NCBI RefSeq assembly: GCF_004123905.1
Contig: NZ_MZXW01000041.1
Location: forward strand, 186,001 to 250,000
DNA from: Bradyrhizobium betae
Lineage (GTDB): Bacteria; Pseudomonadota; Alphaproteobacteria; Rhizobiales; Xanthobacteraceae
Reading direction: 5' to 3'
DNA length: 64,000 nt
The notes below the pieces were generated by a model. It ran no database searches. It was not told the origin of the DNA and was given only the letters and a program-made list of their open reading frames with translations. The translations under genes were made by a program, and so were the position numbers. Below are positions 27,076 through 37,533 of this stretch, one piece after another (position 1 is the stretch's first letter; the number at the start of each line of letters is the position of its first letter).

Positions 27076-28233
27076 CTATCGGGTCTCAACGTTTCCCTGC
27101 GGATTGGCGACGTCTTCGACCGTGAGCGCCAATGGCTGCCCGGTATCGAGGAACGACGACAGCGCCGCCTCGACCGGCGCCGGATCGAGACCGCGCGCTT
27201 TCAGCCATTCGGGCTCGTAATAGGTCTGCCGGTAACGCTCGCCGGAATCGCAGATCAGCGTCACCAAAGATCCGGTCTGACCCGCCTTGCGCATCTCCGT
27301 GGCGAGCCGGCATAGAGCCAGGAAGTTGGTGCCCGTCGAGCCGCCGACCGCACGGCGCAGCCGGCGCGACAGCACGTTCATCGCCGCGATCGTCGCCGCA
27401 TCCGGGATCTTCATCATGCGGTCGACCACGCCCGTCACGAAAGACGGCTCGCAGCGCGGTCGGCCGACGCCCTCGATCAGCGACGGGCGGTCGCAAACAT
27501 GGGAGCGGTCCTGCGTGCGGAAGCAGTCGAAGAAAGCGGAATGCTCGACGTCGGCGACGCAAAGGCGGGTCGGATATTGGCGATAGCGCAGATAGCGTCC
27601 GATGGTGGCCGACGTGCCGCCGGTGCCTGCGCCCATCACGATCCAGTCCGGCAGCGGGCGGGGCTCACCTTGCAATTGGGTGAAGATCGACTCGGCGATG
27701 TTGTTGTTGCCGCGCCAATCCGTGGCGCGCTCGGCAAAGGTAAACTGGTCCATGTAATGGCCGTTCAGCCGGGCGGCGAGCGCTGCAGCTTCCGCATACA
27801 GCGCGCGGCCGTCGTCGATCAGATGGCAGTTGCCGCCATAATGCGTGATCGCGGCGATCTTCTCCGCCGAGGTCGTGCGCGGCATCACGGCGTAGAAGGG
27901 CACGCCGATCATCTGCGCGAAATAGGCCTCCGACACCGCGGTCGATCCTGACGAGGCCTCGACGACGGGCGTGCCTTGGCGGATATGGCCGTTGCAGAGC
28001 GCATAGAGGAACAGCGAGCGCGCTAGGCGGTGCTTCAGGCTGCCGGTCGGATGCGTGGACTCATCCTTGAGATAGATGTCGATGCCTGACAGCGCCGGCA
28101 CGATCAGCCGGATCAGATGGGTGTCGGCCGTGCGGCACTGGTCGGCCTCGATCGCGGCCACCGCCTCGTCGACCCAGCCGCGCCGATAGGCCGGTCCGGC
28201 CGGATTGAGATGGCGGAAAGGGAATGTCTGCAT
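27076..28233 (-). CDS. PLP-dependent cysteine synthase/desulfhydrase-like enzyme
   Basis: A 385-residue fold-type II PLP enzyme. It has the cysteine-synthase Lys motif in DESTHPTGSLKHRLARSLF (usually KxEGxxPTGSxK), the glycine-rich phosphate loop VMGAGTGGTSATIGRYLRYR, and the asparagine loop VVEASSGSTAVSEAYFA. The PTGSLKHR and DVEHSAFFDCF features resemble the Cds1 L-cysteine desulfhydrases rather than CysK, and this reading is inference. It sits 46 bases downstream of an Lrp/AsnC gene on the same strand, as cysteine-degrading genes often do with a cysteine-sensing Lrp protein. ATG 28233 is preferred over a start 36 bases upstream. Confidence 0.8.
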   Translation of the reverse strand: MQTFPFRHLNPAGPAYRRGWVDEAVAAIEADQCRTADTHLIRLIVPALSGIDIYLKDESTHPTGSLKHRLARSLFLYALCNGHIRQGTPVVEASSGSTAVSEAYFAQMIGVPFYAVMPRTTSAEKIAAITHYGGNCHLIDDGRALYAEAAALAARLNGHYMDQFTFAERATDWRGNNNIAESIFTQLQGEPRPLPDWIVMGAGTGGTSATIGRYLRYRQYPTRLCVADVEHSAFFDCFRTQDRSHVCDRPSLIEGVGRPRCEPSFVTGVVDRMMKIPDAATIAAMNVLSRRLRRAVGGSTGTNFLALCRLATEMRKAGQTGSLVTLICDSGERYRQTYYEPEWLKARGLDPAPVEAALSSFLDTGQPLALTVEDVANPQGNVETR

Positions 28234-28279
28234 CGAAGTGAATCTCTCATGATGCGGATCGCGCATCAATAGCCGCGGC

Positions 28280-28744
28280 TCAAAACTCCAGCGGCGCGTT
28301 GTCGACGACCTCTTTCATCACGAAGAAGGTGCGGGTCTGGCGCACGCCGGGCAGCGCGATGAGTTGCTCGCCATGAATGCGGTTGAAGTCCTCCATGTCG
28401 CCGACGCGGATTTTCAGGAAATAGTCGAAATCGCCGGCGACGAGGTGGCAATCGAGCACGAATTTCAGCTTGGTGATGGCCTGTTCGAAGATGGCAAAAC
28501 TCTCGGGCGTCGAGCGGTCGAGCACGACGCCGACCATCACCAGCGTGCCCTTGGCCACCTTCTTCGGCGCGACCATGGCGCGCACAGCGGCGATAAACCC
28601 GTCCTCGAACAGGCGCTGGGTGCGGCGATGGCAGGTGGCGGGGCTGATGGCGACGGTTTCGGCCAGCTCCGCATTGCTGAGCCGACCGTTATTCTGCAGC
28701 AATCTCAACATCTTGAGATCAATTCGATCGAGACGGGCCGACAT
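28280..28744 (-). CDS. Lrp/AsnC family transcriptional regulator
   Basis: A 154-residue feast/famine regulator. The N-terminal winged helix-turn-helix (about 4-60) opens LDRIDLKMLRLLQNNGRLSNAELAETVAISPATCHRRTQRL, and a C-terminal RAM/AsnC ligand domain follows (about 70-145). It is divergent from ACC deaminase, the usual place of AcdR-type regulators in rhizobia, and directly upstream of the cysteine-synthase-like gene on its own strand. It may therefore sense an amino acid such as cysteine and act on both sides. A 17-bp palindrome lies next to its start (28777-28793). Confidence 0.9.
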   Translation of the reverse strand: MSARLDRIDLKMLRLLQNNGRLSNAELAETVAISPATCHRRTQRLFEDGFIAAVRAMVAPKKVAKGTLVMVGVVLDRSTPESFAIFEQAITKLKFVLDCHLVAGDFDYFLKIRVGDMEDFNRIHGEQLIALPGVRQTRTFFVMKEVVDNAPLEF

Positions 28745-28776
28745 GGAAGAAGCTTCCGTATATGGAATATAAAGCG

Positions 28777-28836
28777 GAAGATATTATATCTTCTGGCCAT
28801 ATTTCTGCAAGATAAGGCGCAATATAGGCGCAATAT
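28777..28836. promoter_or_regulatory. Candidate Lrp operators between the regulator and acdS
   Basis: The AT-rich gap of 159 bases shows gaagata-tta-tatcttc, a perfect inverted repeat at 28777-28793, and two copies of ggcgcaatat at 28816-28825 and 28827-28836, an exact 11-base period. A pair of atttctgca lies at 28801 and 28847. Such AT-rich palindromes and helically phased repeats suit Lrp octamer binding. Confidence 0.5.
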
Positions 28837-28903
28837 TCGAGAGCACATTTCTGCAGCCAGATGCTAGCGAGACCCCAGACATCAACGCTATCAGGGATCA
28901 CCC

Positions 28904-29920
28904 ATGAAGCTCGACCAATTCGCACGATATCCGCTGACCTTCGGCCCGACGCCCATCGAGAAGCTGGAGCGGCTGTCAAAACATCTCGGTGGCAATGTCG
29001 AGATCTATGCCAAGCGCGAGGACTGCAACTCAGGCCTCGCCTATGGCGGCAACAAGCTGCGCAAGCTCGAATATATCATCCCCGATGCGATCGCCTCCAA
29101 TGCCGACACGCTGGTCTCGATCGGCGGCGTGCAGTCCAACCACACCCGCATGATCGCCGCCGTCGCCGCCAAGATCGGCATGAAGTGCCGCCTGGTGCAG
29201 GAAGCCTGGGTGCCGCACGAGGACGCCGTGTATGACCGCGTCGGCAACATCATGCTCTCGCGCATCATGGGCGCCGACGTCCGCCTCGTCGACGACGGCT
29301 TCGACATCGGCATCCGCAAGAGCTGGGAGCAGGCGATCGAGGAAGTGAAGGCGGCAGGCGGCAAGCCCTACGCGATTCCCGCCGGCGCCTCCGTGCACAA
29401 GTTCGGCGGCCTCGGCTATGTCGGCTTTGCCGAGGAAGTGCGCGAGCAGGAAGCCGAGCTCGGCTTCAAGTTCGACTACATTGTGGTCTGCACCGTCACC
29501 GGCTCGACCCATGCCGGCATGCTGGTCGGCTTCGCTGCCGACGGCCGCGCCCGCAAGGTGATCGGTATCGATGGCTCGTTCACGCCGGCGCAGACCAAAG
29601 CCCAGGTGCTCTCGATCGCGCAGAACACGGCCAAGCTCGTCGAGCTCGGCAAGGACATCGTTGCAGACGACGTCGTGCTGATCGAGGACTACGCCTATCC
29701 CGCCTATGGCGTACCGTCGGAGGAGACCAAGGAGGCGATCCGCCTCACCGCACGGTTAGAGGCGATGATCACCGACCCTGTCTATGAAGGCAAATCGATG
29801 CAAGGCCTGATCGACCTGACCCAGAAGGGCTATTTCGAGAAGGGCGCAAAGATCCTCTACGCCCATCTCGGCGGCGCGCCGGCGCTCAACGGCTATGGGT
29901 ATGCGTTCCGGAACGGCTAG
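28904..29920 (+). CDS. acdS: 1-aminocyclopropane-1-carboxylate (ACC) deaminase
   Basis: A 338-residue PLP enzyme that cleaves the plant ethylene precursor ACC to 2-oxobutanoate and ammonia, which lowers plant ethylene during root colonisation. Residues match the canonical numbering of Pseudomonas AcdS: PLP Lys51, Ser78-Asn79, Tyr294, Glu295 and Leu322. The last two are the residues that separate true ACC deaminase from D-cysteine desulfhydrase. The length is exactly normal. It is controlled from the divergent Lrp gene with an aggga ribosome site. A substrate test is still needed for certainty. Confidence 0.94.
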   Translation: MKLDQFARYPLTFGPTPIEKLERLSKHLGGNVEIYAKREDCNSGLAYGGNKLRKLEYIIPDAIASNADTLVSIGGVQSNHTRMIAAVAAKIGMKCRLVQEAWVPHEDAVYDRVGNIMLSRIMGADVRLVDDGFDIGIRKSWEQAIEEVKAAGGKPYAIPAGASVHKFGGLGYVGFAEEVREQEAELGFKFDYIVVCTVTGSTHAGMLVGFAADGRARKVIGIDGSFTPAQTKAQVLSIAQNTAKLVELGKDIVADDVVLIEDYAYPAYGVPSEETKEAIRLTARLEAMITDPVYEGKSMQGLIDLTQKGYFEKGAKILYAHLGGAPALNGYGYAFRNG

Positions 29921-29930
29921 GCCATCAAGA

Positions 29931-30090
29931 TTGTCGTCCCGGGGCGCGACGAAGTCGCGAGCCCGGGACCCATAGCCACAGCATCGCGTTTGGCGAAGAC
30001 TCGCGCGGACCAGCTCGCCATAACCACATCGGCCTGTGGTTATGGATCCCGGATCGGCGCTCCGCTTCGCTGCGCTTGTCCGGGATGACG
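29931..30090. repeat. Inverted intergenic repeat ('gtcgtcccggggc' type), copy 2
   Basis: The 191-base gap between acdS and recQ starts gtcgtcccggggcgcgacga and ends in gcttgtccgggatgacg, an inverted pair. An inner pair, ccacagca/tgctgtgg-like (cataaccacatcggcctgtggttatgg), forms another hairpin. It shares the cgtcccg...gggacccata layout of 7315-7448. Confidence 0.6.
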
Positions 30091-30111
30091 TGGGGAGGGA
30101 GGATCGCTCGC

Positions 30112-31977
<1,866 letters not shown>

Positions 31978-32125
31978 GAGCGAGCGGGAACCACGGCCGT
32001 GAGATTCGACACAAGGCCAGTCGCATGGCGGCGCGGGCGTGGCAAGCCCATCTTCTCCCTCTCCCCGCTTGCGGCAGGGCAATCGATATGAGGTGCGTGC
32101 CAGGGGTACCGACAGTCTCCAAAGC

Positions 32126-32211
32126 GTCATGGCCGGGCTTGTCCCGGCCATCCACGCCTTGCCACTCAGCACAAAGAACGTGGATGCCCGGGACAAGCCC
32201 GGGCATGACGA
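32126..32211. repeat. Palindromic intergenic repeat ('gtcatggccgggc' type), copy 2
   Basis: Arms gtcatggccgggcttgtccc and its near complement gggacaagcccgggcatgac enclose about 45 bases, with an inner pair ccatccacg/cgtggatg. It is the same family as 2767-2889. It fills most of the 289-base gap between recQ and the deacetylase gene; no gene is seen there. Confidence 0.75.
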
Positions 32212-32266
32212 CCTCTTGTGAAAGTTCAAGCGCGGCCCAGCCGCAAGCAGGGAGAGGCGAAAGAAG

Positions 32267-33010
32267 CTACGCCCCGATCCTTCGCAGCGCTTCCGCGACC
32301 GTCACGATCGGCATGTCGCGCTTCCCGGCCGCCTCCAGCGCATGGCGCATCAGGTGCGGCGTGCAACCATAGGGGCTTGGCGCATCGACGACGTCATGGC
32401 TGTAGAAGATCAGCCAGCCGCCGCTTGCGACCGCCTCGTCGAAATAGCCATCGACGCCTGCCGCGTCGATCTCGTAATTGACCAAAGGCGAGGCGCGCAG
32501 GAACTGGAGGTCGATGACGTCCTGATTGACGCCCGGCAAGATGCCGCGCGCGGAGCGGAAGGCCTTCGCGAGCTGCGGCTTGCGCCAGACCGAGGCGAGA
32601 CCATACGGATAAGCAAAATTCTCCAGAGTGATCGAGGAATCGATGCCGCGAAAATGGCTGCGGTTCCGTTCAATCTCGCGGGCCATGGCCGCCTCGTCGA
32701 AATTGACCGCGCTCTGGTGCGAGAAGGTGTGGCAGGCAATCTCGTGGCCGGCCCGGTGCAGCCGCACGATCTCGTCATTCGACAGCCCACGCCAATGATC
32801 CGACGGCTGGCCGATCAGGCTACCGGCAATATAGTACGTGCCACGGCCGCCATGTGCTTCGAGCAGCGAAGCGCCCTCGCCGGCGGCGCTATCGGGGGCA
32901 TCGTCGAAGGTGAAGCTCACCATCGGCGCATGCGCAGGCAAGCGGTGCGGCGCGGCACGGAAATGCCGGGCCAACCGATTGCTCACGCGTCCCTGGAGTG
33001 CCGACCACAC
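32267..33010 (-). CDS. Polysaccharide deacetylase family protein
   Basis: A 247-residue NodB-homology (carbohydrate esterase 4) protein. Motif 1, with the catalytic and metal Asp pair, is SFTFDDAP. Motif 2, H-x3-H, is HTFSHQS, and motif 3 is ENFAYPYGLASVWR. No signal peptide is visible, which argues for a cytoplasmic or unusual location. The late SHDVVDAPSPYGCTP holds the further conserved His. The substrate, maybe an exopolysaccharide or peptidoglycan fragment, cannot be told. It is upstream of the recQ repeat region and lies in no obvious operon. Confidence 0.85.
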   Translation of the reverse strand: MWSALQGRVSNRLARHFRAAPHRLPAHAPMVSFTFDDAPDSAAGEGASLLEAHGGRGTYYIAGSLIGQPSDHWRGLSNDEIVRLHRAGHEIACHTFSHQSAVNFDEAAMAREIERNRSHFRGIDSSITLENFAYPYGLASVWRKPQLAKAFRSARGILPGVNQDVIDLQFLRASPLVNYEIDAAGVDGYFDEAVASGGWLIFYSHDVVDAPSPYGCTPHLMRHALEAAGKRDMPIVTVAEALRRIGA

Positions 33011-33115
33011 GACCGCATTTCCTGTGATTGCGTATTTCTCTACTGAAACATTCGTGCGCCGGTTGAGGCAAGCTTAACGCTTGGGTAATCCTAACGCAGA
33101 ACCAACGCCCTTCGG

Positions 33116-34117
33116 CTAGCGGGCAAGAACCGAGGCATCGGCCTCCGCGCCGAGAAATTGCAGCCAGTTGCGGAAAAGCGCCGCCGCGGCGCTGCCGGCG
33201 GCGATATCGGCGCGCAAAGTCAGCGCGGGCAGGTCGTTGCTGAGCGCCGGATGGCGCTCGTGCCTCGCCCGCTTCTCGAAGCGCGCCAGTCTCTCTTCCG
33301 TTGCTGCGTCAAAATAGCTCACCGGCAGGTGCGGATAATGATCGCGCTCACGCGCGAGATAGCGGCCGACGTCGCGTAGATATTCGCGCTGGAGCGACAG
33401 CGCGTCATATTCCGGGTGGCCCTGGAAGAACACGAAGCGGCTGGTATATTGGCGGACGAAGACGTCGACGCCGGCGAGGGCCGAGCGTGTCAGAACCTGA
33501 TAACCGGCCTGCGCGAGGTCGCCCTCGACGACCTCGTTCAGGCGCGAATGCGAGACCTTGAGCGGTGTGGGCCCGGCGTGAGTCAGGGAATCGTTCGTCA
33601 CGGCCTCGCAGTCAAAGATGCCGTGACATTTGGCCGGCAACCGCCGCCGTTCGATGCCGTCGAGGTGCAGTACCGCCGCATGCGCAGCAAGGCAGGACCA
33701 GATCGTCGAACGCGTGTTGACCTTGGCCCAGTCGATCAGATCGGTGAGGTCGCGCCAGTACGGTTCCTGGTCGAGCTCGGGTGCGACCGGCTCCGCGCCG
33801 GTTACGATCAGCCCGTCGAATCTCCGGCGCTTGAGATCTGCGAGATCTGAATATTCACTCTCGACATGCCATTTCGCTTCCGGCGAACGCCTCACCGAAG
33901 GTAGCGAGAAGCAGTGGAAGCGGATGCGGCGCGGGCCTGCGGCGACCTGGAGCAGCTTCATGAACTGCCGCTCGGTCGCCTTCAGCGCCGTATCAGGCAT
34001 GTTGTTGATCAGCCCGATGTTCAGATCGGCGCCAGCCTGATCGCGCGCCAGATCGCCCTCGGCCGGCACGAGTGCCGGGCTCGTTATACCTTGATCCCTG
34101 TCGATCAAGACCGTCAT
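33116..34117 (-). CDS. metA: Homoserine O-acyltransferase, MetA family
   Basis: A 333-residue MetA-type enzyme that acylates homoserine for methionine synthesis. The fold is glutamine-amidotransferase-like. The active Cys is in STIWSCLAAHAAVLHL, LNIGLINNMPDTALKATERQFMKLL is a family marker, and FDGLIVTGAEPV and YTSRFVFFQGHPEYD carry further conserved residues including the His of the catalytic set. Whether it uses acetyl- or succinyl-CoA cannot be read safely from the sequence. It lies 12 bases downstream of metY, which uses the product, so the two form an operon. Confidence 0.9.
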   Translation of the reverse strand: MTVLIDRDQGITSPALVPAEGDLARDQAGADLNIGLINNMPDTALKATERQFMKLLQVAAGPRRIRFHCFSLPSVRRSPEAKWHVESEYSDLADLKRRRFDGLIVTGAEPVAPELDQEPYWRDLTDLIDWAKVNTRSTIWSCLAAHAAVLHLDGIERRRLPAKCHGIFDCEAVTNDSLTHAGPTPLKVSHSRLNEVVEGDLAQAGYQVLTRSALAGVDVFVRQYTSRFVFFQGHPEYDALSLQREYLRDVGRYLARERDHYPHLPVSYFDAATEERLARFEKRARHERHPALSNDLPALTLRADIAAGSAAAALFRNWLQFLGAEADASVLAR

Positions 34118-34129
34118 CGGGGCGGCCGC

Positions 34130-35431
34130 CTACTCCGCCGCCTGGAGGCGCGACGACGGACAGGCCTTCTCCAGCGCCTGGTCGATGTCCTCGATGATGT
34201 CTGCGGAATGCTCGATGCCGATCGACAGGCGGATCGTCTCCGGCAGCACGCCGGCAGCGCGCTGCTGCTCCGCCGACATCTGGCGATGCGTGGTCGACGC
34301 TGGATGGCAGGCCAGCGACTTGGCATCGCCGATATTGACGAGGCGCGTGATCAGCTTCAGCGCGTCGTAGAAATTCTTGCCGGCTTCCATGCCGCCCTTG
34401 ATGCCGAAGGTGAATAGCGAAGAGGCGTTGCCGTCGAGATATTTTTGGACCAGCGGGTAGTAGGGGCTGTCGGGGAAGCCTGTGTAATTCACCCAGGCGA
34501 CGCGCGAATCCTTGCGCAGGAATTCGGCGACTTTGCGTGCGTTTTCGCAGTGGCGCTCCATGCGCAGCGCCACGGTCTCTATACCCTGGATCAGCAGGAA
34601 GGCATTGAACGGCGACAGCACCGAGCCCATGGTGCGCTGATAGATGCTGCGAGCGCGCTCGATATAGGCGGTCTTGCCGAAGCGCTCGGCATAGACGAGG
34701 CCGTGATAGGAGGCGTCCGGCTTGTTGTAGCCGGGGAATCGGTCGGCGTATTTGCCCCAGGGAAAGTTTCCGGAATCGACGATGGCGCCGCCGAGCGTGG
34801 TGCCGTGGCCACCCAGAAATTTCGTGAGCGAATGCACGGCGATGTCGGCGCCGTAGTCGAACGGCTTGAGCAGGATGGGCGTCGCAACGGTGTTGTCGAC
34901 GATCAGCGGCACGCCATGCGCATGCGCGATTTTCGCCAGCGCCTCGATATCGCAGACATTGCCGGCGGGATTGCCGATGGTCTCGGCAAACACGGCCCGG
35001 GTGTTCTCGTCGATCAGCTTTGCGATCGCATCAGGCTGGTCGCTCTCGGCGAAGCGGCCGGTGATGCCCTGACGCGGCAGGATGTGCGAGAGCAGCGTGT
35101 GAGTGGTGCCATAGAGCTGCGGCACGGACACGATGTTGCCGCCGTGATCGGCGACGTTGACGAAGGCGAAATGCAGCGCCGCCTGACCGGTCGCGACCGC
35201 GAGCGCGCCGACGCCGCCTTCGAGCTCGGCGATGCGTTTCTCCAGCACGGCACTGGTCGGATTGGCGATGCGGCTGTAACGGTAACCTTCGGCTTCGAGA
35301 TTGAAGAGCGCCGCGCCGTGATCGGCGCTGTCGAAGGCGTAGGCCGCGGTCTGGTAGATCGGCACTGCGACCGCGTGCGTGGTAGCTTCGGGCTCATAGC
35401 CGGCGTGAATAGCGATCGTCTCGTTGCGCAT
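34130..35431 (-). CDS. metY: O-acylhomoserine sulfhydrylase (metY/metZ type)
   Basis: A 433-residue fold-type I PLP enzyme of the Cys/Met metabolism family, joining O-acetyl- or O-succinylhomoserine with sulfide to give homocysteine. The PLP Lys is in IAVHSLTKFLGGHGTTLGGAIVD, the N-terminus ETIAIHAGYEP and the Tyr/Arg pair in GYRYSRIANPTSAVLEKRIAELE are typical, and the C-terminal RLSIGIEHSADIIEDIDQAL closes the family. Start ATG 35431 has a strong ggaggt site. It leads the metY-metA operon. No SAM-II riboswitch is visible upstream. Confidence 0.93.
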   Translation of the reverse strand: MRNETIAIHAGYEPEATTHAVAVPIYQTAAYAFDSADHGAALFNLEAEGYRYSRIANPTSAVLEKRIAELEGGVGALAVATGQAALHFAFVNVADHGGNIVSVPQLYGTTHTLLSHILPRQGITGRFAESDQPDAIAKLIDENTRAVFAETIGNPAGNVCDIEALAKIAHAHGVPLIVDNTVATPILLKPFDYGADIAVHSLTKFLGGHGTTLGGAIVDSGNFPWGKYADRFPGYNKPDASYHGLVYAERFGKTAYIERARSIYQRTMGSVLSPFNAFLLIQGIETVALRMERHCENARKVAEFLRKDSRVAWVNYTGFPDSPYYPLVQKYLDGNASSLFTFGIKGGMEAGKNFYDALKLITRLVNIGDAKSLACHPASTTHRQMSAEQQRAAGVLPETIRLSIGIEHSADIIEDIDQALEKACPSSRLQAAE

Positions 35432-36181
35432 CGTGCCACCTCCGCGTGGGACGCGGGCCGCACTTATTGGCCTGTATGAGGCATGTGCGTTGTCCGCCGT
35501 CCTCGTGTTAGAGGCGGGTGGTAAAGCGGGCAATAATTCGTCTAGAGATCGAGGAAGTAACCCTAACGCTTATTGGTGAATTGGCTAAAATTCGAGTCAA
35601 ATTGGATTAGTGAATTGTTGGGGTTTGCCGCGACGGCCGTGGCACCATCCCCCTCCCCCTACGGAAGAAGCTGCAGCGTCTTCGCGGCGACAATGACGAC
35701 ACGATCCCAACGCTGTGCTCTTACACCGCCGGCGTCACCACGAATTCTGCGCGTGAAAAAGAGCGACGACTCTCTGAGCGATGTCGTCGCGACTGCGAAT
35801 GGCGATGCCAGGCGACTCGCTTCAGGCCGGAGATGAGTCGGATCTTCTTCGAGAACGGCGGCTCATCGAAGAGATGCAGAGTGATCGAACGATCGCTCGC
35901 GATATCGTCCTCTCCTGACTTTAAGTTGACGCGCTCTCGCACGACGCGGCATCCGTGCATGTTGAGGCCACGCGTCCGAGCGAGTCAGGCGCGCCCCCGG
36001 ATTACTACGGAGTTTCGCCGAACTTGCGTGCGCAAAATCGCCTATTTTTCTCGGGAATTTTCGCGCTTCAATGACATGCTCCGCAATAATACGGACACGC
36101 GTTTTCACATCGCGGTCAACTCTTGCGTAAGTTCCACAGTGTTAGCGTCCGCGCATTGTTTTCATTTAGGGATGCGTTTGC
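35432..36181. other. 750-base gap between metY and the second TadG-like gene
   Basis: No credible gene is seen; open frames here are shadows or run into the neighbours. The metY promoter lies at the left side and the promoter of the vWA gene at the right. I looked for a SAM-II riboswitch before metY and found none. A small hairpin, cctc/gagg, lies near 35499-35512. The remaining sequence has no visible repeat and may be decayed coding DNA. Confidence 0.5.
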
Positions 36182-37483
36182 TTGACCTTTGCCACCGGGA
36201 ATGCTCATCGCCTGCTCTCGCGCTTTGTCTCCGACCGAAATGGCAACATCGCAGTCATCTTTGCGCTCGCGCTGGTCCCGCTGCTGTCCTTCGTCGGCGC
36301 TGCCGTCGACTACTCCCTCGCCGCACGGGCGAGAGCGAAGCTGATCGCTGCGCTCGACACCGCGATGCTGGTCGCCACCGCGAAGAGCGAAATCACCAAG
36401 ACCGCGTCGGCTGCGCAGAGCGACGCGGTCAACATCTTCACGGGGCAGATGTCGGCGCTCGGCATGACGGCGAGTTCAGTGACTATCAACGTAACGGATA
36501 GCGTCACCACCCGCACCGCTACTGGAACGGCGTCGGCGACAGTGACGACCTACTTCATGGGAATTGTGGGCTACAAGACCCTCGGCTTTTCGGCCAACTC
36601 GAGCGCTGCGGCCTCGCTGCCGTCCTACATCGACTTCTACGTGCTGCTCGACAATTCACCATCGCAGGGGATCGGCGCAACAACCGCCGACATGACTGCG
36701 CTGCAGAATGCCACGTCAGACAGCTGCGCCTTCGCCTGCCACGACACCTACACATCAAGCACGAAAAAGACGTTGCAGACGAACAGCTATTACGCGCTCG
36801 CAAAGAAGCTCGGCATCAAGATGCGGATCGATCTCGTACGCGATGCGACGCAGTCGCTGACCGACACCGCGACCGCGAGCCAGCTTGTCAGCAACCAATA
36901 CCGGATGGCGGTCTACACCATGGGGAGCGATTGCGCCTCGGTCGGCCTGACCACGATCTCACCGCTGACCTCGAGCCTCTCGTCGGTGAAGACGGCGATT
37001 TCTGCCGTCGACCTGATGACGATCCCCTATAACAACTACAACAACGACATGTGCACGGATTTCGACGGCATCCTGTCGTCGATGAACACCACGATTCCAA
37101 CGCCCGGCGACGGCTCTTCGTCCTCGCCGCAGAAATGGCTGTTCTTCGTCTCGGACGGCGTCGCCGACTATTACTATCCCTCGACCTGTAGCAAGACCAC
37201 CGTTTCCGGTGGCCGATGCCAGGAGCCGTTGACGACGGCGATCTGCGACACCATCAAAGCACGCGGCGTCAAGATCGCGGTGCTCTACACCAGCTATCTC
37301 GCGATCACCAACAACAGCTGGTACACCACCTATATTGCGCCGTGGCGCAGCTCGATCGGGACCAAGATGCAATCCTGCGCGACGTCGGGCTATTATTACG
37401 AGGTCTCAAGCGATGCCAACATCAGTGACGCGCTGAACTCTTTGTTTCAGAAGGCGATCGCCGCCGCGCATTTGACGAATTAA
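36182..37483 (+). CDS. TadG-like protein with von Willebrand factor A domain (paralogue 2)
   Basis: A 433-residue protein with the same plan as 835-2193: a basic start with RNGNIAVIFALALVPLLSFVGA, one membrane helix (about 21-42), a beta-rich middle, and a vWA domain with MIDAS motif DNSPS at 157-161. Its end, YYEVSSDANISDALNSLFQKAI, pairs with YFEVSPTQGISDAMNALFKKAV of the other copy. Only a TTG at 36182 fits the frame and gives the family start; an ATG 10 bases upstream is out of frame. No other Tad genes are nearby. Role is unknown. Confidence 0.78.
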   Translation: MTFATGNAHRLLSRFVSDRNGNIAVIFALALVPLLSFVGAAVDYSLAARARAKLIAALDTAMLVATAKSEITKTASAAQSDAVNIFTGQMSALGMTASSVTINVTDSVTTRTATGTASATVTTYFMGIVGYKTLGFSANSSAAASLPSYIDFYVLLDNSPSQGIGATTADMTALQNATSDSCAFACHDTYTSSTKKTLQTNSYYALAKKLGIKMRIDLVRDATQSLTDTATASQLVSNQYRMAVYTMGSDCASVGLTTISPLTSSLSSVKTAISAVDLMTIPYNNYNNDMCTDFDGILSSMNTTIPTPGDGSSSSPQKWLFFVSDGVADYYYPSTCSKTTVSGGRCQEPLTTAICDTIKARGVKIAVLYTSYLAITNNSWYTTYIAPWRSSIGTKMQSCATSGYYYEVSSDANISDALNSLFQKAIAAAHLTN

Positions 37484-37492
37484 CCGCGCCTG

Positions 37493-37524
37493 GAGGGGCC
37501 TCGCGCAGGCACGCGAAGCCCCTC
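37493..37524. terminator. Bidirectional hairpin between the vWA gene and the amidase gene
   Basis: Stem arms gaggggc (37493-37499) with gcccctc (37518-37524), and inner tcgcg (37501-37505) with cgcga (37512-37516), one mismatch between. It sits between two convergent stops and can serve both strands, though no strong T-run follows. Confidence 0.55.
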
Positions 37525-37533
37525 AATACTGGA

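Noticed and set aside
28904..29920. D-cysteine desulfhydrase instead of ACC deaminase
   Set aside because: Glu295 and Leu322, the residues marking true ACC deaminase, are both present.
35432..35620. SAM-II riboswitch before metY
   Set aside because: The gene context invites it, but the minus strand lacks the usual gtgattt segment and the gctaaa pseudoknot arm.
35833..36181. A further small gene before the second TadG-like gene
   Set aside because: The open frame continues into the vWA gene in another frame, has unusual composition and no ribosome site.
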